A stretch of 64,000 bases of DNA from contig NZ_CP007213.1 in assembly GCF_001411805.1 (NCBI RefSeq), positions 2,046,001-2,110,000 on the forward strand, read 5' to 3'. Every line of letters begins with the position of its first letter. Position 1 is the first letter of the stretch. Position numbers and translations under genes: made by a program. Shown one piece after another: positions 1-9,507 of the stretch. The stretch comes from Burkholderia plantarii. Lineage in GTDB: Bacteria > Pseudomonadota > Gammaproteobacteria > Burkholderiales > Burkholderiaceae. A model generated the notes under the pieces. The model did not search any database. It was not told where the DNA came from and saw nothing but the letters and a program-made list of their open reading frames with translations.

Positions 1-413
1 GCCTCGCTCACCTGCATGCCGGGCGGCAGCATCCGCGCGCGGCGCAGCACGGCGCGAATCCGCGCGTACAGTTCGCGCACCGCGAACGGCTTGGTCAGGT
101 AATCGTCGGCGCCCATTTCGAGGCCGACGATGCGGTCGGTTTCCTCGTCGCGCGCGGTCAGCATCACCACCGGTACCGCACGGTGCTTGCCGGCGCGCAG
201 CTCGCGGCACAGCACGAGCCCGTCGTCGCCGGGCATCATCACGTCGAGCACGATCAGGTCCGGCGCGCCGTTCTCGAGCTGGCCGCGCATCTCGCGGCCG
301 TTCGCGGCCAGCGACACGCGCATGCCGTTCTTCTCCAGGTACTGGCCGACCAGCTCGCGGATGCCGCGGTCGTCGTCGACCACCAGCACGTGATCGGGGC
401 GCTCGTTCATCAT
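1..413 (-). CDS. OmpR-family response regulator, N-terminal part (runs off left edge)
   Basis: Translation from 413 downwards gives a receiver domain: VLVVDDD near the N-terminus (acidic pocket), VLDVMMP with the phospho-acceptor Asp, the switch region VVMLTARD, and the conserved KPF lysine followed by ELYARIRAVLRR, the usual linker into an OmpR/PhoB winged-helix domain. The DNA-binding domain lies beyond base 1. Two ATGs lie in tandem (413 and 410); the upstream one overlaps the stop of the small membrane protein as ATGA, suggesting translational coupling. A partner sensor kinase would be expected further left but is not visible. The signal sensed is unknown. The receiver assignment is secure; the subfamily is inferred from the linker. 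Confidence 0.9.
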   Translation of the reverse strand, partial: MMNERPDHVLVVDDDRGIRELVGQYLEKNGMRVSLAANGREMRGQLENGAPDLIVLDVMMPGDDGLVLCRELRAGKHRAVPVVMLTARDEETDRIVGLEMGADDYLTKPFAVRELYARIRAVLRRARMLPPGMQVSE

Positions 414-610
414 GCGCGCGCGTCTCCTTCCCTCTCGTCATCGCGATCGCGCCGGCGCGCCGCGGCCGGGCCGCGCGCGACGAGCGTGTTGCAGGTGAAC
501 GGATGCGCGATTTCCGTGGCGAAGCCGCCCGCCACGAACGCGACGATCGCGACGAGCCGCAGCAGCGGATGGCGCCGCGCTGCAAGTGGCGCCTGCATGG
601 CGTGGCTCAT
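410..610 (-). CDS. small hypothetical membrane protein (66 aa)
   Basis: A 66-residue frame with one hydrophobic segment (about residues 17-32, LRLVAIVAFVAGGF) and a charged C-terminus rich in Arg, Asp and Glu. I do not recognise a family. Its ATG overlaps the stop of the GFA-family gene as ATGA, and its own stop overlaps the start of the response regulator in the same way, so the three are probably co-translated. That double overlap is the main reason to believe it is a real gene. It could be a small membrane component of the adjoining two-component system; this is only inference from position. Confidence 0.5.
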   Translation of the reverse strand: MSHAMQAPLAARRHPLLRLVAIVAFVAGGFATEIAHPFTCNTLVARGPAAARRRDRDDEREGDARA

Positions 611-978
611 GCGTCCTCCACCACCGACAGGCTCGCGCCGTCGTTGAGGCTGGCCTGCTGCACGTAGGGATCCACGCCGTCGAGGCAGCCGAGGTTGGCG
701 CGCCAGCGCGTCGGGTCCACGCGCGTCTGATGGAACGGATAGATCCCGCAATGGCGGCAGAAGAAATGGCGCGCGGCACGCGTGTTGAAGCGGTATTCGG
801 CCAGCGCGTCCTCGCCGGCGACGATGGTCAGCGCGTCGCGCGTGAACGGCGGCGACATCAGCGCGCCCTTGCGACGGCACAGGCTGCAATTGCAGCGCGT
901 GGCCGGCGCGAGCGGCGTGCGTACCTCGAAGCGAACGGCCCCGCAGTGGCAGGAACCTTGATACGTGTCGGCGTTCAT
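607..978 (-). CDS. GFA-family zinc protein (CENP-V / glutathione-dependent formaldehyde-activating type)
   Basis: A 123-residue protein with the full GFA zinc-site layout: CHCGAV at about residues 10-15, CNCSLCRRKG at about 29-38, and FFCRHCGIYPF at about 71-81. In this family the cysteines bind two zinc ions. Some members promote glutathione-formaldehyde adduct formation, but most are of unknown substrate, so the enzyme name should not be taken literally. The length is normal. It is the first gene of a three-gene overlapping set reading toward the left edge with a small membrane protein and a response regulator. The roughly 230-base stretch upstream to the divergent thioredoxin-like gene should hold its promoter. 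Confidence 0.85.
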   Translation of the reverse strand: MNADTYQGSCHCGAVRFEVRTPLAPATRCNCSLCRRKGALMSPPFTRDALTIVAGEDALAEYRFNTRAARHFFCRHCGIYPFHQTRVDPTRWRANLGCLDGVDPYVQQASLNDGASLSVVEDA

Positions 979-1208
979 CGTGCGAGCCTCCCTCAGTCAT
1001 TGAGCAATGACGGTTTTATAGCCGATGGCGGCCGTCGATTTGTGTCGCAATGTATCTGAAATCGCCCTCGACACACAACATTGCACAGCCCCGGGCCGGC
1101 CGAAACATCGGCGATACGCGGGCGCGCTCCAATGCTTCCACCGCCGCGGCGCGCGAGTGATCACCGCCGCCGCGCCGCCTTCGTCTTGGCCATCCAGGAG
1201 CCCCCAAC

Positions 1209-1772
1209 ATGCGCCCGCTTTATCGTCTGTGTACCGCCGCGATCGTCGCCACCGCTGCCTGCGTCGCCGTGCTTGCCGCCACCCGGCCGGCCGCCCTCGC
1301 GTCCTCCCTCACACGCGCCGAGCCGACGGCCACGGGTGCCGCGCCCGAATTCACCGGCATCGACCACTGGCTGAACGGGCCGCCGCAGTCGCTCGCGCAA
1401 TTGCGCGGCAAGGTGGTGCTGGTCGATTTCTGGACCTACACCTGCATCAACTGCATCCACACGCTGCCCTACGTCGAGCGCTGGCACGAGAAATACCGCG
1501 CGCAGGGGCTGGCCGTGATCGGCGTGCATACGCCCGAATATCCGTTCGAGCGCAGCACGGCCAACGTGCGCGACGCGGTGCGGCGCTTCGGCCTGACCTA
1601 CCCGATCGCGCAGGATAACGACTACGCCACCTGGCGCGCCTACGGCAACCAGTACTGGCCGGCGTTCTATTTGATCGACAGGTCCGGGAACATCGTCTAC
1701 CGGCAATTCGGTGAAGGCGATTACGAAAAGACCGAAGCGGAAATCGCGAAACTGATCGCGCAGCCGGGTTGA
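1209..1772 (+). CDS. exported thioredoxin-like protein (TlpA/DipZ C-terminal type)
   Basis: A 187-residue protein with an N-terminal hydrophobic signal or anchor (about residues 5-32) and a thioredoxin fold whose active site reads WTYTCINC, a CxxC redox motif typical of the periplasmic domain of DipZ and stand-alone relatives. The region GVHTPEYPFE and the cis-proline context YWPAFYLID fit the same family. It probably acts as a periplasmic thiol reductase or as an antioxidant protein; the electron donor is not encoded next door. An AGGAG sequence lies about 8 bases before the ATG. It stands alone, divergent from the GFA gene. The fold is certain, the substrate unknown. Confidence 0.88.
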   Translation: MRPLYRLCTAAIVATAACVAVLAATRPAALASSLTRAEPTATGAAPEFTGIDHWLNGPPQSLAQLRGKVVLVDFWTYTCINCIHTLPYVERWHEKYRAQGLAVIGVHTPEYPFERSTANVRDAVRRFGLTYPIAQDNDYATWRAYGNQYWPAFYLIDRSGNIVYRQFGEGDYEKTEAEIAKLIAQPG

Positions 1773-2215
1773 AACCGGCACGCTCCCGAGGTGCGGATCG
1801 CGATTATTGGCCGGCGGCACGAGTTTTCGCCTCGATAATCGCGACACCGGCCGGCGGGATAATTCATGATCGCCGCGCCCGGTGAAGCGGATTAATATCG
1901 GCAATTCCCCGGCAATCTTGATTCCCGGCACGACGGGCGTGAATTCGACGCAATCGCATTGCAGCATGCCGGGCCGCGCCGGTGCGCCGAAAGCGGCCCG
2001 GGCCGGGGCTTGCAGGCATTTCGTAAAAACCAATTGCAGTTTTTGCACGAGCGGCTAAGATACGAAGCGCGGGAAAAACCCCACCTCGTTTCCACACAAT
2101 ACAAGCCACATCGGACGGCGGGGTAATTCGAACGCAATAACGGAAGCCGTGATTCCGGAAAATCAGAAGCCGTTCCGCTGTATCAAAAAGAAATCAGACC
2201 AACAGGGGCCTAGCC
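1773..2215. other. 443-base intergenic region with a candidate promoter
   Basis: No coding frame here has Burkholderia-like codon use or recognisable protein similarity. The GC content falls toward the right. The region separates the thioredoxin-like gene from the exported CxxCH protein and carries a plausible sigma-70 promoter for the latter (see the separate entry). Confidence 0.6.
2034..2061 (+). promoter_or_regulatory. candidate sigma-70 promoter upstream of the exported haem-motif protein
   Basis: TTGCAG at 2034-2039 and TAAGAT at 2056-2061 are separated by 16 bases, in a locally AT-richer stretch about 155 bases upstream of the start at 2216. The match is moderate and was judged by eye. 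Confidence 0.35.
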
Positions 2216-3679
2216 ATGAAAACCGTCCATTACCGGGCCGCGGCACTCGCCGCGCTGCTCGCCGGTGCCGCCGCATCGGTACACGCCGATCCCGTCCCGC
2301 TGCCCGACCCGCAGATTCCCGGCTATCACTTTCCCGAAACGGAAGCCACGCTGCTCGGCTGGGTCAACCAGCCCACGGCCGCCAACCGGCAATCGATCGA
2401 CCTGCATGGCTGGGGCCTGTGGGCCTCGTTGACCGCGCCGAGCGGCCAGACCGAATTCGGCATCCAGAACGTCCCGGTTTACCTGACCTGGCTGTCGCCG
2501 CAGGAAATCGCCAAGCTGCCGCCGGGCGCCGCGTCCAGCCCCGTGAAGCTGGCCCACGTACAGCGCGCGCTGACGCTCGGCCTGCCGACGCAGTTCTTCC
2601 GCAGCAAATCGCTGATCGACAAGCTGGACAACGACGCCGCCAAGCACAAGAAGCTGCTGGGCGCCGCGTCGTCCACGCCGATGAGCGTGCGCGATACCGA
2701 CGTGATCGAGACGGTCGGCTACGATCCGAGCGCCGCCGCGTTCGCGCAGCAGAACAACCTGTTCTCGCTCGCCGCGCTGCGGGCCATCTACAAGGCCGGC
2801 AACGCGTCGATCCCAGCCTTCCCCGACACGGCGGTCACCATCAAGCCGGTGTACAAGGTGGTCAGCAAGGCGCACTCGTTCCAGAACCTGTACGTGATGC
2901 CGGCCTGGCCCGGCACGCCTGAGGTCATCACGCCCAAGATCAAGTCCGAGGGCTTCCCCGAAAGCGCGTGGCCCGGCTGCGTCTACGTCGACAACCAGAA
3001 CACCGGCACCTCGACGGCCAGCGGCGTCGATCCGACCTGCAAGGGACCGACGGCGAACAGCACCTATGGCCTCGGCGACTTCATCCATGCCACGGTGACG
3101 AAGGACAACATCGACCAGATCAAGAGCACGAGCCGCCTCACCGACATCGAGCTGGGCGACACCGTGATCCTGGTCGGCATGCACGTGACCTCGCGCGAGA
3201 TGACCGAGTGGACCTGGCAGAGCTACTTCTGGACGCCCGATCCGGCGAACCCGCCGCTGCCGAGCAGCGCCGAGGTGGCCTCGCACCGGCCGGCCCAGCT
3301 GACCGGCCCGGCCGCCCACTACGCGATGACGATCGGCTACCAGATGGTCGCGCCGAACCAGCCGGTGAGCGGCGGCAAGAGCGTGGGCGAGCCGGTGATC
3401 GCCTACAACCCGTATCTCGAGTCGGGATTCAATGCCGCCACGTTCGGGCCGACGCCGGCCAACCCGGGCATCACCAACCCGGCCACGGGCAAGACCTACC
3501 GGGCCACGGTCGGCGTGCAGACCAACTGCATGGCCTGCCACGGCACGGCGTCGGCGGCGTTCGACGGCAGCAAGCGGCTCGCCTACCTGACCGACATGTA
3601 CCTGTCGCGCACCGACCCGGTGTTCCAGAAGCATCTGCAGACGGAATTCCTCTGGTCGATTCCCGACAACGCCAAGTGA
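2216..3679 (+). CDS. exported protein with a single C-terminal CxxCH haem motif
   Basis: A 487-residue protein with a clear signal peptide (residues 1-24, ending SVHA). Near the C-terminus (about residue 440) CMACH is a canonical haem c attachment motif, but the surrounding sequence does not look like an ordinary small cytochrome c domain and the preceding 400 residues resemble no family I can name. Repeated prolines, a WTWQSYFWTPDP segment and SYF/PYL patches suggest a compact periplasmic enzyme or binding domain. The gene is preceded by a candidate promoter and ends against a strong hairpin at 3757-3791, so it is probably monocistronic. A periplasmic redox role is inferred from the haem motif alone. 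Confidence 0.7.
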   Translation: MKTVHYRAAALAALLAGAAASVHADPVPLPDPQIPGYHFPETEATLLGWVNQPTAANRQSIDLHGWGLWASLTAPSGQTEFGIQNVPVYLTWLSPQEIAKLPPGAASSPVKLAHVQRALTLGLPTQFFRSKSLIDKLDNDAAKHKKLLGAASSTPMSVRDTDVIETVGYDPSAAAFAQQNNLFSLAALRAIYKAGNASIPAFPDTAVTIKPVYKVVSKAHSFQNLYVMPAWPGTPEVITPKIKSEGFPESAWPGCVYVDNQNTGTSTASGVDPTCKGPTANSTYGLGDFIHATVTKDNIDQIKSTSRLTDIELGDTVILVGMHVTSREMTEWTWQSYFWTPDPANPPLPSSAEVASHRPAQLTGPAAHYAMTIGYQMVAPNQPVSGGKSVGEPVIAYNPYLESGFNAATFGPTPANPGITNPATGKTYRATVGVQTNCMACHGTASAAFDGSKRLAYLTDMYLSRTDPVFQKHLQTEFLWSIPDNAK

Positions 3680-3749
3680 TGCCGGCGCGCCGCGGCGCGT
3701 GAGCCATCGCGGCGCGCTTCTCACATCCAGGCGAATCCCTGCTCCCCCC

Positions 3750-3793
3750 CAAAAAAACACGCGGCCCGCCAAAACCTGGCGGGCCGCGTGTTG
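3750..3793 (-). terminator. strong hairpin terminator (serves the beta-helix gene; may be bidirectional)
   Basis: ACACGCGGCCCGCC (3757-3770) pairs perfectly over 14 bp with 3778-3791 around a 7-base loop. On the minus strand the stem is followed at once by seven Ts (the A-run at 3751-3757), giving a classical intrinsic terminator for the beta-helix gene. The plus side has only a weak T-tract. The stem differs from the hairpin after groEL (5594-5627) by one compensated base pair within the shared 14 bp. Confidence 0.85.
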
Positions 3794-3879
3794 CCCTTGA
3801 AGCGCGCATCATGGGTGCTTCGGCGTCCCGGCTCCGGCGTCAGAACGCGAGTTGCCCGGCGTTTCGCCGCGGTGCGGAA

Positions 3880-5304
3880 TCAGTCGATGTCCCAGGCGCC
3901 GACGAATCCGAGATTCACGACGTTCGTCATTGCCTTGAGTACCTGCACCGTGCCGTCCAGATTGATGCGTCCCGGCGCGATCCCGTCGCCATCGCTGCCG
4001 CCCGAATACACCACCACGATCGGCGTCGACAACGCCGGCACGTAACCTTGCGGAATCGTCGCCACCACGGCGCCGTAGGCAACGGCACCGGCCGTCTGGC
4101 TGATCGTGCCGTTGATGATGCAACGCTTCGCTTTCTTGTTCAGAACGGCGTCGGACGTCCACCCGCTCGCTACCGGCAATTGAACCGGCGCGCGATAGGT
4201 CAATGGAGACCAGTCGCCGGCCCCATTCGTGCTCATGTACGGATTGCCGTGAATTTCCGTTTCCAGCGCCACCGTGGCATTGATGCCGTAACCGCCGTTG
4301 TTGCGGATGATGGTGTTGTCGGCCACCGTCAGGAGCACCGTGGCATCGTCCACCCGGATTGCGTCGCCGTTGCAATTGAAAATTTCCGGGCTGCCAATCG
4401 AAACGGCGCCCGTATTCCAGTTCTTGATGTAAATCGCATTTTCGACAGCGGAGCCCATGAAGCAATCTATGAGGATTTGTCCATCTCCGGCAACCTCGCA
4501 ATCCACGATGATGTCATACGTCGTATGGTCTCCAAGCCCGTCGAAAGTCGCGCCGTCAGAAATAATGATTTCACGATTACTCTGATTGTTGAGCGAGTTG
4601 TCGATCGCCAGCCCGGCATAACTATTGCCGAGAATTTCCACGTTGCTGCCGATGAACAGGCCACCGAATCCACCGCCGCACCGAATACCGGCCGCGCCGC
4701 AAAAATTCAGATAGCCATTCGACAAATACAGATCCGCATTGGACGAAACGTCGTTGCCTGATACGGATAAGCCGTTGTATTGGCACTCGACGGCGAAATC
4801 GTTGAGCCACACCTCGTGGCAGCCATCGAAAAAATAGCCGTTCCAGAGCGTGCGGCTTCCGTCCATGCCGTCGGCGATCACCTTGTCGACGAACGAATCC
4901 GAAAAACGCTGCATGCGCAGCGCGTAGCCCTGCGTCATGGTCGTGCCCGACGTCACGCGAAACCCTGAGAGCAGCCAGTTGTTCTGGTTGTTGGTGCCGT
5001 CTCCCAACACGATCAGGTCCTCGACGGTTGCGGTGCCGACGTATTTCAGGATCGACGCATAGGCATCGCCGCGGATGGTGATGCCGCTGCCCGATTTCTG
5101 CAACTGCTCATCGAACAGATAGGTTCCGGCCGGGATGTAGCCCGATTGCGTGTCGGACAGGGCCTCGAGCCAGGCCACGAGCGCGGCCGTGTCGATCGTG
5201 ACGCCATCGCCCTTGGCTCCGAAATCCTGCGGCGTGACGGGCAGATCGCTCAACTGAGCGCCGACGCTGGCCGCGGCCCGCTGCTTGATTGCTTCGATAT
5301 TCAT
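3880..5304 (-). CDS. right-handed beta-helix protein, pectate-lyase-superfamily / phage tail-spike-like
   Basis: Start set at 5304 because AGGAG lies just upstream; the frame continues further but without a ribosome site. The 474-residue product has the N-terminal signature of the pectate-lyase-3 superfamily (VTPQDFGAKGDGVTIDT, about residues 22-38), as found in phage tail spikes and in polysaccharide-cleaving enzymes. Many short beta-rich, Asn- and Gly-rich rungs follow, and then a separate C-terminal domain ending FVGAWDID that resembles the trimerising tips of phage fibres. There is no signal peptide. Base composition is clearly lower in GC than the neighbours, suggesting transfer. It is monocistronic and flanked by similar terminator hairpins. 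The substrate would be a surface or plant polysaccharide; a phage or tailocin origin is inferred. Confidence 0.75.
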   Translation of the reverse strand: MNIEAIKQRAAASVGAQLSDLPVTPQDFGAKGDGVTIDTAALVAWLEALSDTQSGYIPAGTYLFDEQLQKSGSGITIRGDAYASILKYVGTATVEDLIVLGDGTNNQNNWLLSGFRVTSGTTMTQGYALRMQRFSDSFVDKVIADGMDGSRTLWNGYFFDGCHEVWLNDFAVECQYNGLSVSGNDVSSNADLYLSNGYLNFCGAAGIRCGGGFGGLFIGSNVEILGNSYAGLAIDNSLNNQSNREIIISDGATFDGLGDHTTYDIIVDCEVAGDGQILIDCFMGSAVENAIYIKNWNTGAVSIGSPEIFNCNGDAIRVDDATVLLTVADNTIIRNNGGYGINATVALETEIHGNPYMSTNGAGDWSPLTYRAPVQLPVASGWTSDAVLNKKAKRCIINGTISQTAGAVAYGAVVATIPQGYVPALSTPIVVVYSGGSDGDGIAPGRINLDGTVQVLKAMTNVVNLGFVGAWDID

Positions 5305-5687
5305 TTGACTCCTCGCTGCATCCTGTTGATCCAACACGCTTGCCCGATATCGAAAATTCCGGCACCACCTTTCACGTCGCTCGACCGGGAATATCCCTCT
5401 CGGGAGTTCGAAATCCGACCGCAAGGAAAAATAAATCCTGAATCAATTGGAGCAATAAACTTCCCACGTGAAGCGGGATTGATTAGATCACGCTTGCCGA
5501 TCGAGGCGCATGATTTTATTTTTTTGGGGGAAGATCGAAATTTTCATTTATCCGCAGATGGCGGCCGGCGCCGCAAAGCACCGCATCAAACGAACACGCG
5601 GCCTGCCGAAACCGGCAGGCCGCGTGTCGTGTTCCGGCAAGCACCCCATGTCCGGCCTCAGCGTCGGACGGGTGGCGCGCCGTCCTG
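5305..5687. other. 383-base intergenic region between groEL and the beta-helix gene
   Basis: This region is AT-rich for the window from about 5410 to 5560, including an AT-rich run of mostly Ts near 5514-5526. It holds the leader of the beta-helix gene and, at its right end, the groEL terminator. No coding frame is convincing. Confidence 0.6.
5594..5627 (-). terminator. groEL terminator hairpin
   Basis: ACACGCGGCCTGCCG at 5594-5608 pairs perfectly over 15 bp with 5613-5627 around a 4-base loop. It lies about 60 bases past the groEL stop. The T-tract on the minus strand is weak and interrupted. The stem is almost identical to the one at 3757-3791, with one compensated C-G to T-A change. Confidence 0.7.
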
Positions 5688-7632
<1,945 letters not shown>

Positions 7633-7666
7633 CTCGGCATTCCTCTCTGGAAAATTTGCTGTGGGA

Positions 7667-7693
7667 TTGGCACTCGTGTGGTTCGAGTGCCAA
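7667..7693 (-). promoter_or_regulatory. CIRCE element (HrcA operator) of groESL
   Basis: TTGGCACTC at 7667-7675 and GAGTGCCAA at 7685-7693 are perfect inverted arms separated by exactly 9 bases, matching the CIRCE consensus apart from a compensated change of the third base. It lies between the promoter and the groES start, the position where HrcA represses heat-shock operons. Confidence 0.93.
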
Positions 7694-7702
7694 GCGGAAT
7701 CC

Positions 7703-7732
7703 AGTATAAGAAGCGGGCGCGCGCCGATCCAA
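7703..7732 (-). promoter_or_regulatory. groESL promoter
   Basis: Read on the minus strand, TTGGAT (7732-7727) and TATACT (7708-7703) are spaced by 18 bases and lie just upstream of the CIRCE element. They form a credible housekeeping promoter for groES-groEL. Confidence 0.65.
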
Positions 7733-7858
7733 TAACGGATCGGCAGAAGGTTATGAACGGGCGTGAAGAAGGCATATCGGGGCGGCCCGGTTGCCCGCGC
7801 CCGCCGCCAGGCGAGAGGCCGGACGCGACGCGGCGGGAGGCGACGCTCCGCGAGCCGC

Positions 7859-8599
7859 TCAGGCGCCGGTCGTGTCGCCCGCGGCCGTGCCCAGGTAAGC
7901 GCTGCGTATCCGCGCGTCGTCGAGCAGCATGCGGCCCTGCCCTTCCAGCACGACGCGGCCGGTCTGGAGCACGTAGCCGTAATGCGCGATCTGCAGCGCG
8001 AGGCTCGCGTTCTGCTCGACCATGAACACCGTCACGCCCTGCCCGTTGATCTGCCCGATCAGGTCGAGCACCTTGTCGACGTAGAGCGGCGAGAGCCCCA
8101 TGGTCGGCTCGTCCATGCAGATGAGCCGCGGACGCGCCATCATCGCCCGCGCCATCGCGAGCATCTGCTGTTCGCCGCCCGAGAGCGTGCCGGCGCGCTG
8201 CGCGAGCCGCTCGCGCACGCGCGGGAACAACTCGAGCACGCGCTCCAGGTCCTCGGCGATGCCGGCGCGGTCGCGTCGCGTGTAGGCGCCGATCAGCAGA
8301 TTCTCGCGCACGCTCATCTCGCCGAACAGCCGCCGCGCCTCGGGCACCGCGGCGATGCCGCGCCGCACGCGCTGCGGCGTCGGCAGCGTCGTCACGTCTT
8401 CGCCGTCGAAGCGCACGGTGCCCGTGCGCGGGCGAGTCAGCCCGAGGATCAGCTTCATCGAGGTGGATTTGCCGCTCGCGTTGCCGCCGAGCAGGCTGAC
8501 GATCTGTCCACGCCCGACCGTCAGGTTGACGTCGAAGTGGACCTGAACCGGCCCGTAGAAGGTATCGATGTGGTCGAGTTGCAGCAGCGGGTCGGTCAT
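7859..8599 (-). CDS. branched-chain amino-acid-type ABC importer ATPase (LivF-like)
   Basis: Start set at 8599 ([12 protein letters not shown]); the longer frame has no better site. The 246-residue ATPase has Walker [10 protein letters not shown], signature LSGGEQQ, Walker B LICMDEP and switch His in VEQNA, the last typical of LivF rather than LivG. It supplies energy for uptake with the adjoining LivG-like ATPase, the fused permease and the binding protein upstream; all five functions lie in one minus-strand operon. Walker A reads GGNASGK where GPNGAGK is usual, a small but clear deviation that keeps the essential Lys and Ser. The transported compound is not known. Confidence 0.92.
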   Translation of the reverse strand: MTDPLLQLDHIDTFYGPVQVHFDVNLTVGRGQIVSLLGGNASGKSTSMKLILGLTRPRTGTVRFDGEDVTTLPTPQRVRRGIAAVPEARRLFGEMSVRENLLIGAYTRRDRAGIAEDLERVLELFPRVRERLAQRAGTLSGGEQQMLAMARAMMARPRLICMDEPTMGLSPLYVDKVLDLIGQINGQGVTVFMVEQNASLALQIAHYGYVLQTGRVVLEGQGRMLLDDARIRSAYLGTAAGDTTGA

Positions 8600-8651
8600 G
8601 GTCGCTCGGTGGGCGTCGGTGTCGGATGGAAGCGGCGCGCGGCGGCCCGGC

Positions 8652-9500
8652 TCACGCGGCGGCACGCGCCCGGGCAGTCTGGCGATGGCCGAGGTAGGCC
8701 TCGATCACGTCGGGATGGTCGCGCACCTCGGCCGGCGCGCCGTCGGCGATCTTGCGGCCGTTGTCGAGCACGATCACGCGGTCGGACACGCGCATCACCA
8801 GGTCGAGCTTGTGCTCGATCAGCAGGATCGTCAGGCCGTCGGCCTTGAGCCGCAGGATCAGCTCGAGCATCTCGGCGGTCTCGGTCTCGTTCATGCCGGC
8901 CGTGGGTTCGTCGAGCAGCAACAGGCGCGGCCTCAGCATCAGCGCGCGACCGATCTCCACGCGCCGCCGGTTCGCATACGAGAGGCTGTGGGCGGGCTCG
9001 TCGATGCGCGGCAGCAGCCGCTCGCCGAAGCCGGCGATGAGCGCGCGCGCCTCGGCGCGCAGCGCCGCTTCCTCGGCCCGGGTGCGCCGGCCCGGCAGCA
9101 GCGCGCGCAGCGTCTCGGCGAGCGCGCCCAGCACCGGCCAGCCGCGCCGCGCGACGCGCAGCCGGGCATGGGCGCCCACCAGCACGTTGTCGAGCACGCT
9201 CAGGTTGCCGAACACGCGGCCGTGCTGGAACGTGCGCGCGAGCCCCAGCGCGGCGAGCCGCTCGGGCGGCAGGCGGGTCACGTCGAGGCCGTCGAGCCGG
9301 ATCCGGCCCGCGTCGGGCCGATCGACGCCGGCAATCAGGTTGAACAGCGTCGATTTGCCGGCGCCGTTCGGGCCGATCACGCTGAGCAGTTCGCCGCGCG
9401 CGAGCGCGAGGTCGACGCCGTCGAGCGCGGTCACGCCGTCGAAGCGGCGCACGAGGCCGGCGACGTCCAGCAGGGGGACGGGATTCGCGATGTCGTTCAT
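8652..9500 (-). CDS. branched-chain amino-acid-type ABC importer ATPase (LivG-like)
   Basis: This 282-residue ATPase has Walker A GPNGAGKST, the Walker B segment LLLLDEPTAGMN and switch His in IEHKLD, which is the LivG pattern. The ABC signature is degenerate: the residues before the Walker B read SLSYANRRRVEIGRAL, with SYANRR in place of the common LSGGQ or LPYGxQR, a variation accepted in LivG. It starts 7 bases after the permease stop and precedes the LivF-like gene. Its partner in the heterodimeric ATPase is the downstream gene. Confidence 0.92.
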   Translation of the reverse strand: MNDIANPVPLLDVAGLVRRFDGVTALDGVDLALARGELLSVIGPNGAGKSTLFNLIAGVDRPDAGRIRLDGLDVTRLPPERLAALGLARTFQHGRVFGNLSVLDNVLVGAHARLRVARRGWPVLGALAETLRALLPGRRTRAEEAALRAEARALIAGFGERLLPRIDEPAHSLSYANRRRVEIGRALMLRPRLLLLDEPTAGMNETETAEMLELILRLKADGLTILLIEHKLDLVMRVSDRVIVLDNGRKIADGAPAEVRDHPDVIEAYLGHRQTARARAAA

Positions 9501-9507
9501 GGCCGCC

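Noticed and set aside
3880..5304. Secreted plant-cell-wall pectinase
   Set aside because: There is no signal peptide, and the C-terminal end looks like a phage fibre tip, so a spike-like origin fits better.
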